Shown here piece after piece: positions 45,847-55,474 of a stretch of 64,000 nt of DNA. Position 1 is the stretch's first letter. Each line of letters begins with the position of its first letter. This DNA is from JAZKAR01 sp040389065. Lineage in GTDB: Bacteria; Pseudomonadota; Gammaproteobacteria; Burkholderiales; Casimicrobiaceae. The notes under the pieces are model-generated. The model worked only from the letters and a program-made list of their open reading frames with translations. It had not been told where the DNA came from and searched no databases. The DNA is taken from contig JAZKAR010000011.1 of NCBI GenBank assembly GCA_040389065.1, positions 102,705-166,704 of the forward strand, given 5' to 3'. A program made the position numbers and the translations under genes.

Positions 45847-47850
45847 ATGAGTTCAGTGATTGTAAGGCGTTGGTTAGAGCTTTTAGGATCGATGAGATTA
45901 GCAATCACTTTGTTGGTAAGTATTGCATTAGCCTCAGTAATTGGTACTTTAATTCCTCAAGGGGAGCCGTATGTAAATTACCAGTTTCAGTTTGGGGATT
46001 TTTGGTTTAAGCAATTTTTATTCTTGGGTCTTTTTGATATATACCATACAACATGGTTTATTTTTTTATTAGGCTTACTGCTAAGCTCAACAAGTATATG
46101 TGTATATCGCTATACACCTTCAATGTTACGTTCAATTAAGCACTGGCGTCCTGCCTCAGCCTATAGCGTGTTACAGAACATGCCTTATACGTTTAGTATA
46201 GCGACAAGCGAAGAAAATATTAATCCCGTTATTGAAGAAGTAATACATTCTTTTGGCAAGCTAGGGCAAAAAAAAATACTGCCGCAAGGTGGAAGCGTTA
46301 TTCGTTGGGGTTCAGGATATCGCTTAGGTTATATTTGTACTCACGTAGGCATTATATTTATTTGTCTTGGAGGCGTTTTAGATAGTAATTTATGGTTTAA
46401 ATGGCAACAATTAACAGGTCAATTAGTTCCTGAAAAACGTGATATTACGGCAGATCAAATACCTGCAAAAAGCCGCTTAAATATCAATAATCCTTCTTAT
46501 CGTGCGCAAGTAAATTTACCTGAAGGATCTTCTGCAACATTTGCATTTCAGAATTTTGAAGATGGATATTTACTTCAGCCTTTACCTCTAACGTTGAAGC
46601 TTGATGCTTTTCATGTTGAGTATCATGAAACTGGTCAGCCCAAAGCGTTTATCAGCGATATTTCTGTAAAATTACCTGATGGCAGCATAAAAAAACAATC
46701 TGTTCAAGTGAACAAACCATTTGAGTGGGGAAGCTTATCTATTTACCAATCAAGTTTTGGTGATGGTGGTACAGGCTTTGCTGTTCGAGCTGCGCCTTTA
46801 TTTCAAACAGATTCACTCACGCTCCCTTCTATTGTAAGAGTTTTTGGAAAATATAAATTAAATAATCAATATACATTAGAAATAAATGATTATAAGCCTA
46901 TTAATGTTGAGGCTAACCCTAATAAAATAAAGCCAGAGAAAGAAGAAAAGTGGAAGAGTTTTTTCTCAGCTGTTCCGAAAGATCGTTCTTCAAAAGTCAT
47001 TAATTTAGGAGCAACGTGGACATATCGTATAAGAGATGCTCAAGGGCAAGCAAAAGAATATCATAATTATTTAGAGCCTATTTCAATAGAAGGGCGCTGG
47101 TACGTATTAAGCGGAATACGAGAAGAGGCAGATAAGCCATTTAGATATTTCCGTATGCCTCTCACTCCTCAAGGTTATCTTGAACCTTATTTTTTGTGGC
47201 GATTATATTGGCTAAATCCTGAGAAATGGCATGCTCTATCTGAAAAATTTGCGAATAATCAAAAAAAATCTCCGCTAACGAATGTGGATACGATTTCAAA
47301 AATGGGTGAAGCTGTTTTAAGCTTGTTCGCAAAAGGTGGGTATGAGCAAGTTGCGACATTTTTAGAAAAGAGTGTACCTAAACAAGAGCAGCAGAAAATT
47401 GCTGATTTATATATCAAGATACTTGATCAGTTAAGCCTGCAAAGCTATTCAGATTTTTATGAAGAGTTTCCTGCTTGGCGAAATAAAATGCCTGCACCTA
47501 ATACGCCTGAAGCAGCTTTTTTTATTAAAGATTCTATTTTAAGTATTAGCGATTCATTTTTTTACGGGCTTCCTTACTATTTACAAGTGATGCATATTGA
47601 TCCTGTGCAATCAAGTGGTTTTCAAGTTACGCGATCACCAGGAAAGCCGGTAGTTTATTTTGGTTGTTTCTTACTAGTCATGGGTGTATTTTTATTATTT
47701 TATTGGCGCGAAATACGCTTATGGTGTTGGTATAGCCAAGGTAAAATAAATTTAGCAATGAATAGTAATCGCTTAGATTCTATAACCGAGCGACGTTTTA
47801 AAGAAATATGTGCCGCAGTTGAAAAGGCTATACATAAGAAGCTTAAATAA
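45847..47850 (+). CDS. resB: Cytochrome c biogenesis protein ResB
   Basis: System II cytochrome c maturation protein (Ccs1/ResB), 667 residues. Hydrophobic helices lie near residues 15-33, 65-85 and 155-175 and near 590-610, with a large periplasmic domain between them. Typical segments are LLGSMRLAITLLVSIALASV and YQSSFGDGGTGF. With CcsB it delivers and attaches heme to apocytochromes such as the c4 gene upstream. The start follows a GTAGGTGAA site. Confidence 0.93.
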   Translation: MSSVIVRRWLELLGSMRLAITLLVSIALASVIGTLIPQGEPYVNYQFQFGDFWFKQFLFLGLFDIYHTTWFIFLLGLLLSSTSICVYRYTPSMLRSIKHWRPASAYSVLQNMPYTFSIATSEENINPVIEEVIHSFGKLGQKKILPQGGSVIRWGSGYRLGYICTHVGIIFICLGGVLDSNLWFKWQQLTGQLVPEKRDITADQIPAKSRLNINNPSYRAQVNLPEGSSATFAFQNFEDGYLLQPLPLTLKLDAFHVEYHETGQPKAFISDISVKLPDGSIKKQSVQVNKPFEWGSLSIYQSSFGDGGTGFAVRAAPLFQTDSLTLPSIVRVFGKYKLNNQYTLEINDYKPINVEANPNKIKPEKEEKWKSFFSAVPKDRSSKVINLGATWTYRIRDAQGQAKEYHNYLEPISIEGRWYVLSGIREEADKPFRYFRMPLTPQGYLEPYFLWRLYWLNPEKWHALSEKFANNQKKSPLTNVDTISKMGEAVLSLFAKGGYEQVATFLEKSVPKQEQQKIADLYIKILDQLSLQSYSDFYEEFPAWRNKMPAPNTPEAAFFIKDSILSISDSFFYGLPYYLQVMHIDPVQSSGFQVTRSPGKPVVYFGCFLLVMGVFLLFYWREIRLWCWYSQGKINLAMNSNRLDSITERRFKEICAAVEKAIHKKLK

Positions 47851-47973
47851 AGCTTTTTATAAAGTCTAACAACAAGTTGATTAATATTAATAGAAGTATT
47901 TAAATATACCTTCCTTTAATACGTCTAAGTATATTCAAATATGACTGCGATAATGTTCCCTTGAAAAGGAAAA

Positions 47974-49125
47974 ATGATTATGTCTACCAGCACAAATATT
48001 CTAGAGACTTCTTTAGAGAAGAGTAGCGTTCAAGTTCGGCTTAAAACTGCAATTCATTCAGTGCTTTGGTGTTTAATCGCTATGCTTATTGCTTGGCGAT
48101 TCGGCAACAAAATGGATAGTTATGAAATAGGAATTGGGTTAGCTGCATTAGCTGGAGTAATGTTTATTGCCCATTACTGGCGTGCGTTTTCAATAAGTGC
48201 ATTAATTGCTTGTTTAGGGGCATGGCTAGCTACCACTTTGTATCAGGGCCACCTTGAATCTGCCCAGCAAAAGTTCTTGTTAAAGTTTATTTTATCTAGT
48301 CAATCTGCAATGTCATGGATGTCGGTCATGTATTTTCTTAGTTGGGGAAGCTATGCGTTAGGAAGTTTTATACGCTCACCCTTTAGCTGGAAAGTAGGAA
48401 ATTTCTTCGCATGGTCAGGCGCGACATTAGCACTAACAGGGTTATTAGTGCGCTGGCATGAGTCGTATTTGTATGGAGCTGAAATTGGGCATATTCCCAT
48501 CAGTAATCTTTATGAAGTATTAGTGGTTTTCTGCTTATTTACGACATGGATCTATCTCTACTTTGAGTATCGTTATAATCGAAAAGAACTGGGTGCTTGG
48601 GCCATGGGTGTTTTAAGTGCCTGGGTATTATTTCTTCTTTGGTATGGTATGTCGCGCCAGGCACAAGAAATTCAACCTTTGGTACCTGCCTTACAGTCTT
48701 ATTGGATGAAGATTCATGTACCTGCTAATTTTATTGGCTATGGTGGTTTTACTGTAGCAGCAATGACAGGTTTAGTCGTTTTGGTAGGAAGAGCGCGTAA
48801 GCAACCTATTATTGAAGAAAATATTTTAATGGAATGGATGTATCGCTCTATTTCAGTAGGGTTTGCTTTCTTTACCATTGCAACAATTTTAGGTGCTATA
48901 TGGGCTGCTGAAGCCTGGGGCGGCTATTGGTCATGGGATCCAAAAGAGGTATGGGCCTTGATCGTATGGTTGAATTATGCTGCGTGGCTGCATTTTCGAC
49001 TAACCAAAGGTAATCAAACAAAGGTATTAGCTATTTGGTCAGTGCTTGGTTTCTTTATTACGCTATTTGCGTTTCTGGGCGTTAATATTTTTCTTTCAGG
49101 CTTACATAGTTACGGGAAGCTTTAA
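47974..49125 (+). CDS. ccsB: Cytochrome c biogenesis protein CcsB
   Basis: Heme-handling membrane partner of ResB (CcsA/CcsB type), 383 residues with about eight helices. The WWD heme-binding segment appears as WGGYWSWDPKEVWALIVWLNYAAW, and conserved histidines lie in flanking helices. Two possible ATG starts two codons apart share an AAAAGGA. It lies 123 bp behind resB, probably on the same transcript. Confidence 0.93.
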   Translation: MIMSTSTNILETSLEKSSVQVRLKTAIHSVLWCLIAMLIAWRFGNKMDSYEIGIGLAALAGVMFIAHYWRAFSISALIACLGAWLATTLYQGHLESAQQKFLLKFILSSQSAMSWMSVMYFLSWGSYALGSFIRSPFSWKVGNFFAWSGATLALTGLLVRWHESYLYGAEIGHIPISNLYEVLVVFCLFTTWIYLYFEYRYNRKELGAWAMGVLSAWVLFLLWYGMSRQAQEIQPLVPALQSYWMKIHVPANFIGYGGFTVAAMTGLVVLVGRARKQPIIEENILMEWMYRSISVGFAFFTIATILGAIWAAEAWGGYWSWDPKEVWALIVWLNYAAWLHFRLTKGNQTKVLAIWSVLGFFITLFAFLGVNIFLSGLHSYGKL

Positions 49126-49178
49126 ACTATTAATAAATTATTTATCCTAAGTTGATTGAGGCGCTCAATATCATTGAG

Positions 49179-49242
49179 TTTAGCGGACTGAAGGTTAGCG
49201 TTTTAAGGTCTTTTATGACTGCAATCTAAAGTCCCCGCTAAA
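49179..49242. terminator. Hairpin between convergent ccsB and a membrane-protein gene
   Basis: TTTAGCGGAC pairs with GTCCCCGCTAAA (two-base bulge) over a 42-nt loop, and a smaller palindrome TTGAGGCGCTCAA lies just before. It could end transcripts from either side. No strong T-run is present. Confidence 0.3.
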
Positions 49243-49250
49243 AGCAATGA

Positions 49251-49844
49251 TCAGAAAGTAGATCGAGAATGAACTTGTTTTTGTATTTCAAATAAAGCCA
49301 CATTACTTCTCTTGTATTTAACAGCTTTGCGATACATATATAAAATGATTACACCACAAATTATGGTTCCAAATAATAAAGGAAACATGTTTGTTTTTTG
49401 TATTTTAAATAACCAAATATGGTTTAAAAGAAAACAAATCCAAATAAAAAAAATTAATATAGTCACGTAGACCGTGAAAAAACTAGCAGGAGCTTTTGCA
49501 ATCAAGATTTCTCCAGTTGAGTTGTTCACCCAACCAGCTAATGTAGTCCAATCATCTTTGTTGTCTAATAATGCTGTTAATTTTTCGCCTTCAGGTAAAT
49601 TAGGCCAACCATAAACTACGACAGAAAATATTCGACCATTATCATGCTCAAAACCAAAAGTAGTGCATTTAGCTGCACTTCTTCCATAGTAGCCTCTATC
49701 AACATCAAATATTCTTTTAAGTTGAATCGTAATTGTTTCCATAGAATTCAAACTTTTTTTCACACGATTGTATCTCTCCAGGCAAGAAGAAATAGAATCA
49801 TAAGGTTTGTATGAGATAGAGATTGTTGCTTGTGCTAGAAGCAA
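49251..49844 (-). CDS. Hypothetical two-helix membrane protein
   Basis: Not recognised. Up to 197 residues with two hydrophobic helices near residues 122-143 and 152-171. An extra-membrane N-terminal part carries FGFEHDNGRIFSVVVYGWPN, and the C-terminal tail is basic. The start is unclear: the frame opens at a TTG right after a stop, and the first ATG (MET near 49742) would give 163 residues. It lies 16 bp behind the chemoreceptor on the same strand, so the two may be co-expressed. Function unknown. Confidence 0.6.
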   Translation of the reverse strand: MLLAQATISISYKPYDSISSCLERYNRVKKSLNSMETITIQLKRIFDVDRGYYGRSAAKCTTFGFEHDNGRIFSVVVYGWPNLPEGEKLTALLDNKDDWTTLAGWVNNSTGEILIAKAPASFFTVYVTILIFFIWICFLLNHIWLFKIQKTNMFPLLFGTIICGVIILYMYRKAVKYKRSNVALFEIQKQVHSRSTF

Positions 49845-49860
49845 AGCAGGGCGCTACTGC

Positions 49861-51564
49861 CTAAAGATGAAACTGGGATGTCATTGCTTCCATTTCAGAA
49901 GCATCAGATTTAAGCGCGATAGCATATTCACGAAGTGAACGTGCTTGTTCTTCACTGCTACGCGTCACGCCAGATAGCATATCTACTGTTTGCGTTATAT
50001 CATTTACACCGGTTTTTAATGAAATCGTAAATTGCCCTATGGTATGCATCACATTCTGCATATCGTTAGCACTACTTAAGGTTCCTTCGATTGTCGTGGC
50101 AATTTCTTGCAAATGATTTGCATTATATTCTGCTCCATGATGAGCTTCTTTTAATGCATCGTTGGTTTCAGTAACATACTGATGTACTTTTGATGCAATA
50201 CCTTGAATTTCATTGGTTGCATTGTGTGTTTGTTCTGCCAGTTTGCGTACTTCATCAGCAACTACGGCAAAGCCTCGTCCTTGTTCGCCTGCACGGGCTG
50301 CTTCAATAGCAGCATTTAAAGCAAGCAAATTAGTTTGAGATGAGATTTGAGTAATGGTTTCCGTAATATTTTTGATTTTATTAACAGATTCGGTTAAGTA
50401 CACAGCCATTTTTTGAATTTCACTCATGCGTTGTTGGTATGAACTTAGATTAGTAACCATTTTATGCATATCATTTACATTCACTTGAACGGCTTGTGAA
50501 GTTTTATGACTGATTGATGATGCGTGGTCAAGCAGTTGAGATGTTTCTTGTGTAGCGTTACGTATAATTTCTGACAATTGCCGTACATTTTGTACGCCAT
50601 TCAGTAAACCACCTTCTATTTGCGTAACTTTGGTAGCAATTCCATTAATTTCTGCTGAGCGTAGCGTAATATTGCTGGATCGGTTACGTATTTCTTGTAC
50701 AATGCTGCTTAGCCCGTGTGCTGTTTTTTCTAACGCGAAGAGAATGACACCAATTTCATCTTTTCCTGCATCTTTAATATCTACACGTAAATTTCCGCTC
50801 GACATTTTTTCAATTTCATGTTGCAGATGAGCAAGAGGTTTTGTAAATAAATAACGTCCTATGAATGCGACGACCAAGCAAATAAATGAAATACCTCCAA
50901 CAATATACCCTAACATCCAAACTGCTTGTATACCGCGCTGAGTATTTTCAGATGAAACTGTTTGTAAATAATTTTGAGCGTCTTGCAAGAGTTCTTCAGA
51001 TAAATCATTTATCTTTTTTGTAGCAGGTTGAATTTCCCTAAGCTTTTTTAATGCATCTATATCATCATTTTTTTTANNNNNNNNNNGTCGGGCACCTGTT
51101 TAACAGCCGTTTCCAGTTGCCGGGTAACAGTTATCATCATTTTTTTTACCGGCAATAATAACTTTCATGCGTAAGGGTTTAATGCTGGCATTGAGTTGAT
51201 TAAGCTCTGCAACTTTAGGATTATTACCATAAAGTTTAGATAGTTTATCGAGGTTTTCATCTAATATAGAGGCTGATTGAATAGCAGCTACTGCAGACGA
51301 ACGAATTTCATCGGGGTCTGATACAGCGATCAAATTAGCCAATGCATGTTCCATTGTTAAGGTTGAAAGCCGGCTAATAATAATAGAATCTAAATTGAGT
51401 TTTGCATTATGAACAGCTTGTGAAAAATTATTTGTTAATTTGCCGATGGTAAGACCAGCTAGAACACCTACACCCGCAACGCCGAGGATAAGCATGCCTA
51501 GAACCATGAGAATTTTTGATCCCCAGCGCAGGTTATTAAGTTTTTTTTCTAGGAAATTAAGCAT
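49861..51564 (-). CDS. Methyl-accepting chemotaxis protein, interrupted by an assembly gap
   Basis: The two halves of one chemoreceptor are separated by ten N at 51077-51086. The N-terminal half (from 51564) has TM1, the sensor start and a KPLRMKVIIAGKKNDD stretch. The other half begins KKNDDIDALKKLREIQ and continues through TM2, HAMP and the signalling tip (LLALNAAIEAARAGEQGRGF). The 17-nt string TATCATCATTTTTTTTA occurs on both sides of the gap. Joining there keeps the frame and gives about 543 residues, the same as the 541-residue receptor at 22030. The 45 nt beside the gap are then extraneous. Ligand unknown. Confidence 0.88.
51077..51086. other. Ten-N assembly gap
   Basis: A run of ten N inside the chemoreceptor gene. 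The flanks share a 17-nt exact overlap, so the true gap length is probably zero or negative. Confidence 0.95.
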
Positions 51565-51681
51565 ATGTTTATTTCTTAGTTACACAATTTAAGAAAAAAC
51601 CACCGTACCAACTATCAAAATAAATACCTTAATTGGTTCTATGGGGTGATAAATAAGAACAAAATTTTGAACTTACTATCT

Positions 51682-51794
51682 TTAGAGGTTACGCAGTTGG
51701 GTTCACTCAAAGCATGGGATACCCTGCCTGGCAACCGCAGACATAGAGTATGGCAAGTTGCCAGCACGCCAAGAGACTCCAATTGCGTACCTAA
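51682..51794 (-). repeat. Dispersed palindromic repeat, copy 7
   Basis: Outer arms are TTAGAGGTTACGCAGTTGGG and CTCCAATTGCGTACCTAA. On the minus strand the core is GGCAACTTGCCATACTCTATG and then TCTGCGGTTGCCAGGC. It lies between the cupredoxin gene and the chemoreceptor, both on the minus strand. Confidence 0.85.
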
Positions 51795-51832
51795 TATTTT
51801 ATTAAAGTAAATGTTATAAAAGTAACACCGTC

Positions 51833-52156
51833 TTATTTAACCTCAATGGTCATTTTCATATCTTTATGAACAGCACATTCCACATCTACTTTTCCTGGTT
51901 TATCGAGTTTTACTTTGCGTTGTTCAGCAGGGCCAAAAGATCCTAAATCAAATGTTTGGGTATCAGATAAAGAGTATATGTTGTGATAAACAGTATCTTC
52001 ATTCTTAAACTCAACAGTATCTCCTACTTTTGCTTTAAGTGAAGCAGTAGAAAAACTTTTGTTTTTTTGAGTAACAAGAAGACTATCGGCATAAATTGCT
52101 GAAGATAATCCATAAAGTGCAAGTAGGGATACTGTAACTCTTAGTGCGGCTCCCAT
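51833..52156 (-). CDS. Periplasmic cupredoxin (plastocyanin-like)
   Basis: A 107-residue blue-copper-type protein with a signal peptide (about 1-23). The likely copper ligands are H58 (TVYHNIYS) and the C-x2-H-x2-M set C94, H97 and M100 in VECAVHKDM. It would carry single electrons in the periplasm. It has an excellent AGGAGG ribosome site. It is divergent from the diheme cytochrome c peroxidase gene 685 bp away, so an electron-donor role for that enzyme is possible but inferred. Confidence 0.88.
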   Translation of the reverse strand: MGAALRVTVSLLALYGLSSAIYADSLLVTQKNKSFSTASLKAKVGDTVEFKNEDTVYHNIYSLSDTQTFDLGSFGPAEQRKVKLDKPGKVDVECAVHKDMKMTIEVK

Positions 52157-52840
52157 AAATCCTCCTGATGAACATTGTCGTGCGTAATACCTGATTAACT
52201 TAAGCTGGATATGACATGAGAGTATGTAATATCAGCTGCGCTTATTTAAGCTTTAATATTATTTACTAACATGAAAGCTTACGTTTAAATCTTTTGTAAC
52301 GAATTATATCAACCGACTAAGTGACCGAAATAATTATTTGGTTATTTAAAATGCTAATTTTGTCATGGGCTTAGAGGTGTCAGTGCCTTTCTATTCACGA
52401 GAAATAAATCTATAAGAAAGGTTTGCTAACAAGTTCATTAACGTTAACAACAGTATCGGTTAGTTATTATTAAAGTTAAAAATGAATTTTAAAGGCAAAT
52501 AAGTAAGCTTTTAGCTAAGCGTCTATATTGATCTTATCTTGCTACTCCTCATCTTTTAAATTCAGCAGTAGGTTTTTACCAAATAAGACTAACTCTAGGT
52601 AGTTACCAATAAAACGGGTATATGTACTCATTTTTATTTATATAAGCGTCATTAAGTGCCGATGTATACCTATAACTAACAGTCGAATAGCGCAGATATC
52701 GCAAAAGTTTTTTTGAAGCCTTAAAGTTATGACAGTGTATGCATTGATTTAACTATTTATTTAGCTTGCATACGGAATTTTGGGTAATCAACAGATTCTT
52801 TGACATATTTATTTATATGAGTTGAGACATAGGGGGAAAG
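52157..52840. other. Divergent intergenic region, cupredoxin/peroxidase
   Basis: 684 bp, AT-rich, stops in all frames and no ORF or dispersed repeat. A TTGACA at 52800-52805 lies 36 bp before the peroxidase ATG but has no good -10 partner. Regulatory sites for both divergent genes should lie here. Confidence 0.5.
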
Positions 52841-53941
52841 ATGCGTGCAAAACTTTTAATAAAAGTAGTGACGTTTTCAATAATGTTTGCGGCTTTGCCA
52901 TCATGGGCGCAGGATCATGAGTATCATTCCCGATACGAGCACGTTATTGATACTGATCGAGATTCGATTGTATTAAGAGCGGGCGATCCTTCACTTAAAA
53001 AATGGGTTTTGCCTGAAAAACCATCTGCACCAAAAGATAACTTGCTTACCCCGGAGCGCGTAGATTTAGGTAAGAAATTATTCTTTGATCCACGTTTATC
53101 CAGAGAAGGTAACTTGGCTTGTGTTTCGTGCCACAATCCCTCTTTTGGCTGGGCAGAGCCTATTTCTAAATCAATAGGTTTTCAAGGGAAAGCAATGACA
53201 CGTAATGCTCAGTCGCTTTCTAATATTGCCTATAACACAACTTTATTATGGGATGGTCGAAAAGAAACATTAGATGAGCAAGCAATAGGCCCTGTCGGTG
53301 CAGCTGATATCATGAATGCAGATTTCGATAAATTGTTAGGATTCTTAAAAACCGATAAGGATTATAAAAAATCATTTGAACTTGCCTATCCGGGTGAGGC
53401 GATTACAAAACCGATTATTTCTAAAGCATTAGCGTCTTTTGAGCGAACATTAATTATTCGTGATACACCCTTTGATCGTTGGATAGGTGGTGATGCTAGT
53501 GCAATGAGTGAGCAAGCAATAAGAGGGTTTAGAGTATTTATTGATCCGCAAAAAGGGAACTGCGCGTCGTGCCATGCAGCACCTAACTTTGTAGATAATG
53601 GTTTTCATAACATTGGGCTCCCTTCTTTTGGTGATAAAGAACCCGATATGGGGCGATTTAAACAGCGTAAGGTTGCTGTCTTGAAAGGGGCTTTTAAAAC
53701 TCCAGCGATACGAGATATTGCCAGAACAGCGCCTTATTTTCATGATGGTTCTGCCAAAGATTTAATGGCTGTTGTTGAGCATTATGTAAAGGGAGGAATT
53801 GTAAAAGAGAATATTTCTAAACAATTGAAACCTTTAACTTTAACTCAGCAAGAAAAAGAAGATTTGGTGATGTTTATGAAGGCGCTTTCAGCACCTTACC
53901 GCCCTGTACAAGCTCCTGATTTAGTCAGTGAAGCGCATTAA
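52841..53941 (+). CDS. Diheme cytochrome c peroxidase / MauG family
   Basis: Periplasmic protein of 366 residues. A signal peptide (about 1-23) is followed by two heme-attachment sites, CVSCH (94-98) and CASCH (241-245), and by the conserved TPAIRDIARTAPYFHDGSA near residue 300. Family members reduce hydrogen peroxide with electrons from cytochrome c or a cupredoxin, while the MauG branch modifies proteins. No methylamine genes are nearby, so the peroxidase role is favoured. A GGGGGAAAG site precedes the ATG. A hairpin lies 24 nt past the stop. Confidence 0.93.
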   Translation: MRAKLLIKVVTFSIMFAALPSWAQDHEYHSRYEHVIDTDRDSIVLRAGDPSLKKWVLPEKPSAPKDNLLTPERVDLGKKLFFDPRLSREGNLACVSCHNPSFGWAEPISKSIGFQGKAMTRNAQSLSNIAYNTTLLWDGRKETLDEQAIGPVGAADIMNADFDKLLGFLKTDKDYKKSFELAYPGEAITKPIISKALASFERTLIIRDTPFDRWIGGDASAMSEQAIRGFRVFIDPQKGNCASCHAAPNFVDNGFHNIGLPSFGDKEPDMGRFKQRKVAVLKGAFKTPAIRDIARTAPYFHDGSAKDLMAVVEHYVKGGIVKENISKQLKPLTLTQQEKEDLVMFMKALSAPYRPVQAPDLVSEAH

Positions 53942-53964
53942 TACCTCTAACTGGTTAGCCTTAG

Positions 53965-54001
53965 CTAGGCTGTGTTGATCAAACCATCAAGCACAGCCTA
54001 G
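53965..54001 (+). terminator. Hairpin after the peroxidase gene
   Basis: CTAGGCTGTG and TTGAT pair with ATCAA and CACAGCCTAG with a one-base bulge (about 15 bp, 6-nt loop). No T-run follows, so it may be a factor-dependent or stabilising 3' end. Confidence 0.55.
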
Positions 54002-54125
54002 TGGTTATGAGCCATCACGAATTATCTATTATCGCTATAAATATGCCTATTTAAGAGTTATAGGTTCATAATCTCTATAGCAAACTCTAGAACCTAGTTC
54101 TTGCCTGCATGATCCATAAACTTTA

Positions 54126-54253
54126 AAAGTTAAGCAGTTGGTTCTCTCTGCGTGGGACGCCCCGCGTTATAGCAACTTGCCGTATTGTTTGTATTGTCTG
54201 CGTTGCTATGCGGGGCATCCTATGCCTTGATAGAATCCAACTGCTTAGCTTCT
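54126..54253 (+). repeat. Dispersed palindromic repeat, copy 8
   Basis: A 128-bp copy with well-kept arms (AGTTAAGCAGTTGG and CCAACTGCTTAGCTTCT). Inner palindrome GACGCCCCGCGTTATAGCAAC pairs against GTTGCTATGCGGGGCATC, with TGTCTGC in the core. It lies between the peroxidase and FliK-like genes, both on the plus strand. The rest of 53942-54300 is empty apart from a hairpin. Confidence 0.9.
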
Positions 54254-54300
54254 ACATCTAAACATTAATGTAAATAAATCAACTAGACGGAAGGTTTGGG

Positions 54301-55332
54301 ATGGCTGTTCCTATTCGCCTTGAGCAAAGCAGTATTCCTTCGCAATATCAGATTAGCTCTCAGCAACCTGATGCAAAGTTATTACGTCTTGAGCCAGGGC
54401 AGGTATTAACTGGGAGAGTGGTTCCGGGAACGGGTGAAAATGGTGTTTCACGCTTGTTATGGTCGGGATATACGTTTGATTTACCATTAACAGAAGCTGT
54501 TCCTGTTGGTACACAAGTGCAATTAAAAGTTGTGTCTAATGAAGGTGCCATTCGATTGCAATATATTGCACCGAATGCGGGGGTAGCATCAAGCCAGGTG
54601 CCAGGTGAGGTTCAGCTGAGTTCAATGAGCCAGTGGCTAGCCGGATTGATGGAGTCTGTTTTAAGTGGAAATGATGGTAATGCTTCAGACTTAAAAAGTA
54701 ATATGCTTCAGGCGTTGACACCTTTGAATGCTGATAAATCTTTACCTTCGGCAGATAAATTAGCAACGCAACTGCAAACCATTATTGAAAAAAGCGGATT
54801 GTTTTATGAATCTCATCAGGCTCAATGGGCTCAAGGGCATAAGACTATTGATGCTTTGTTAGATCAACCTCAAGCGCGATGGTCAGTAGCAGGCGGTGGA
54901 GTAACCCCTACAAATGCTGAGCGCAATGCTTTTGGTATTCCTAATAGTTTAGTGTCTAATATTGAGCAACAATTAGGGATCTTAGAAGGGCGTGCAGTGC
55001 AGTGGCGAGGTGAGCTATTGCCAGGAGTTGCATTGGAATGGCATTTACAGCCACTAGACCCTGAGGAGCTAGAAGATGAAGAGCAGCGTAAAAGTGCTTT
55101 AAATGATCCAGAAAATCGACCTTGGATGACACAATTTGAAATTAGTTTATCTACCTTGGGATTAATTTATGTAAATTTTCAAGTGTATAAGAACTATGTA
55201 AATTGGTATTTACAGACTGAAAATCCAGCAACAAAAGAGTTACTGGTTCGATATCAAGATGCTTGGATAAAAGCTCTTCAAGCTAGAGGTGTTAATACAA
55301 CGGGTACTATCGAAAGTGCAGATGAGATTTAG
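54301..55332 (+). CDS. FliK-like (flagellar hook-length control C-terminal domain) protein
   Basis: A 343-residue cytosolic-looking protein. Residues 30-100 contain a beta-rich part (LEPGQVLTGRVVPGT, GTQVQLKVVS). The C-terminal 120 residues (WRGELLPGVALEWHLQPLD, FEISLSTLGLIYVNFQVY) resemble the globular domain of FliK-type proteins. No flagellar genes are nearby, so this may be an orphan paralogue. Family assignment is from pattern memory and is moderate. The ribosome site GACGGAAGG lies before the ATG. Confidence 0.55.
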   Translation: MAVPIRLEQSSIPSQYQISSQQPDAKLLRLEPGQVLTGRVVPGTGENGVSRLLWSGYTFDLPLTEAVPVGTQVQLKVVSNEGAIRLQYIAPNAGVASSQVPGEVQLSSMSQWLAGLMESVLSGNDGNASDLKSNMLQALTPLNADKSLPSADKLATQLQTIIEKSGLFYESHQAQWAQGHKTIDALLDQPQARWSVAGGGVTPTNAERNAFGIPNSLVSNIEQQLGILEGRAVQWRGELLPGVALEWHLQPLDPEELEDEEQRKSALNDPENRPWMTQFEISLSTLGLIYVNFQVYKNYVNWYLQTENPATKELLVRYQDAWIKALQARGVNTTGTIESADEI

Positions 55333-55474
55333 ATAGTAGCGCTATCACCTTCTAATATTCTTTTTATATAAAAGATGTATGTATTCTAAAGATTAGTTTT
55401 ATCCGTAAAAAAACATAGCTCTGGTGATTTGTTATCCTTATATTATGAAAGACTACCTAATAAGGAATAGTTGA

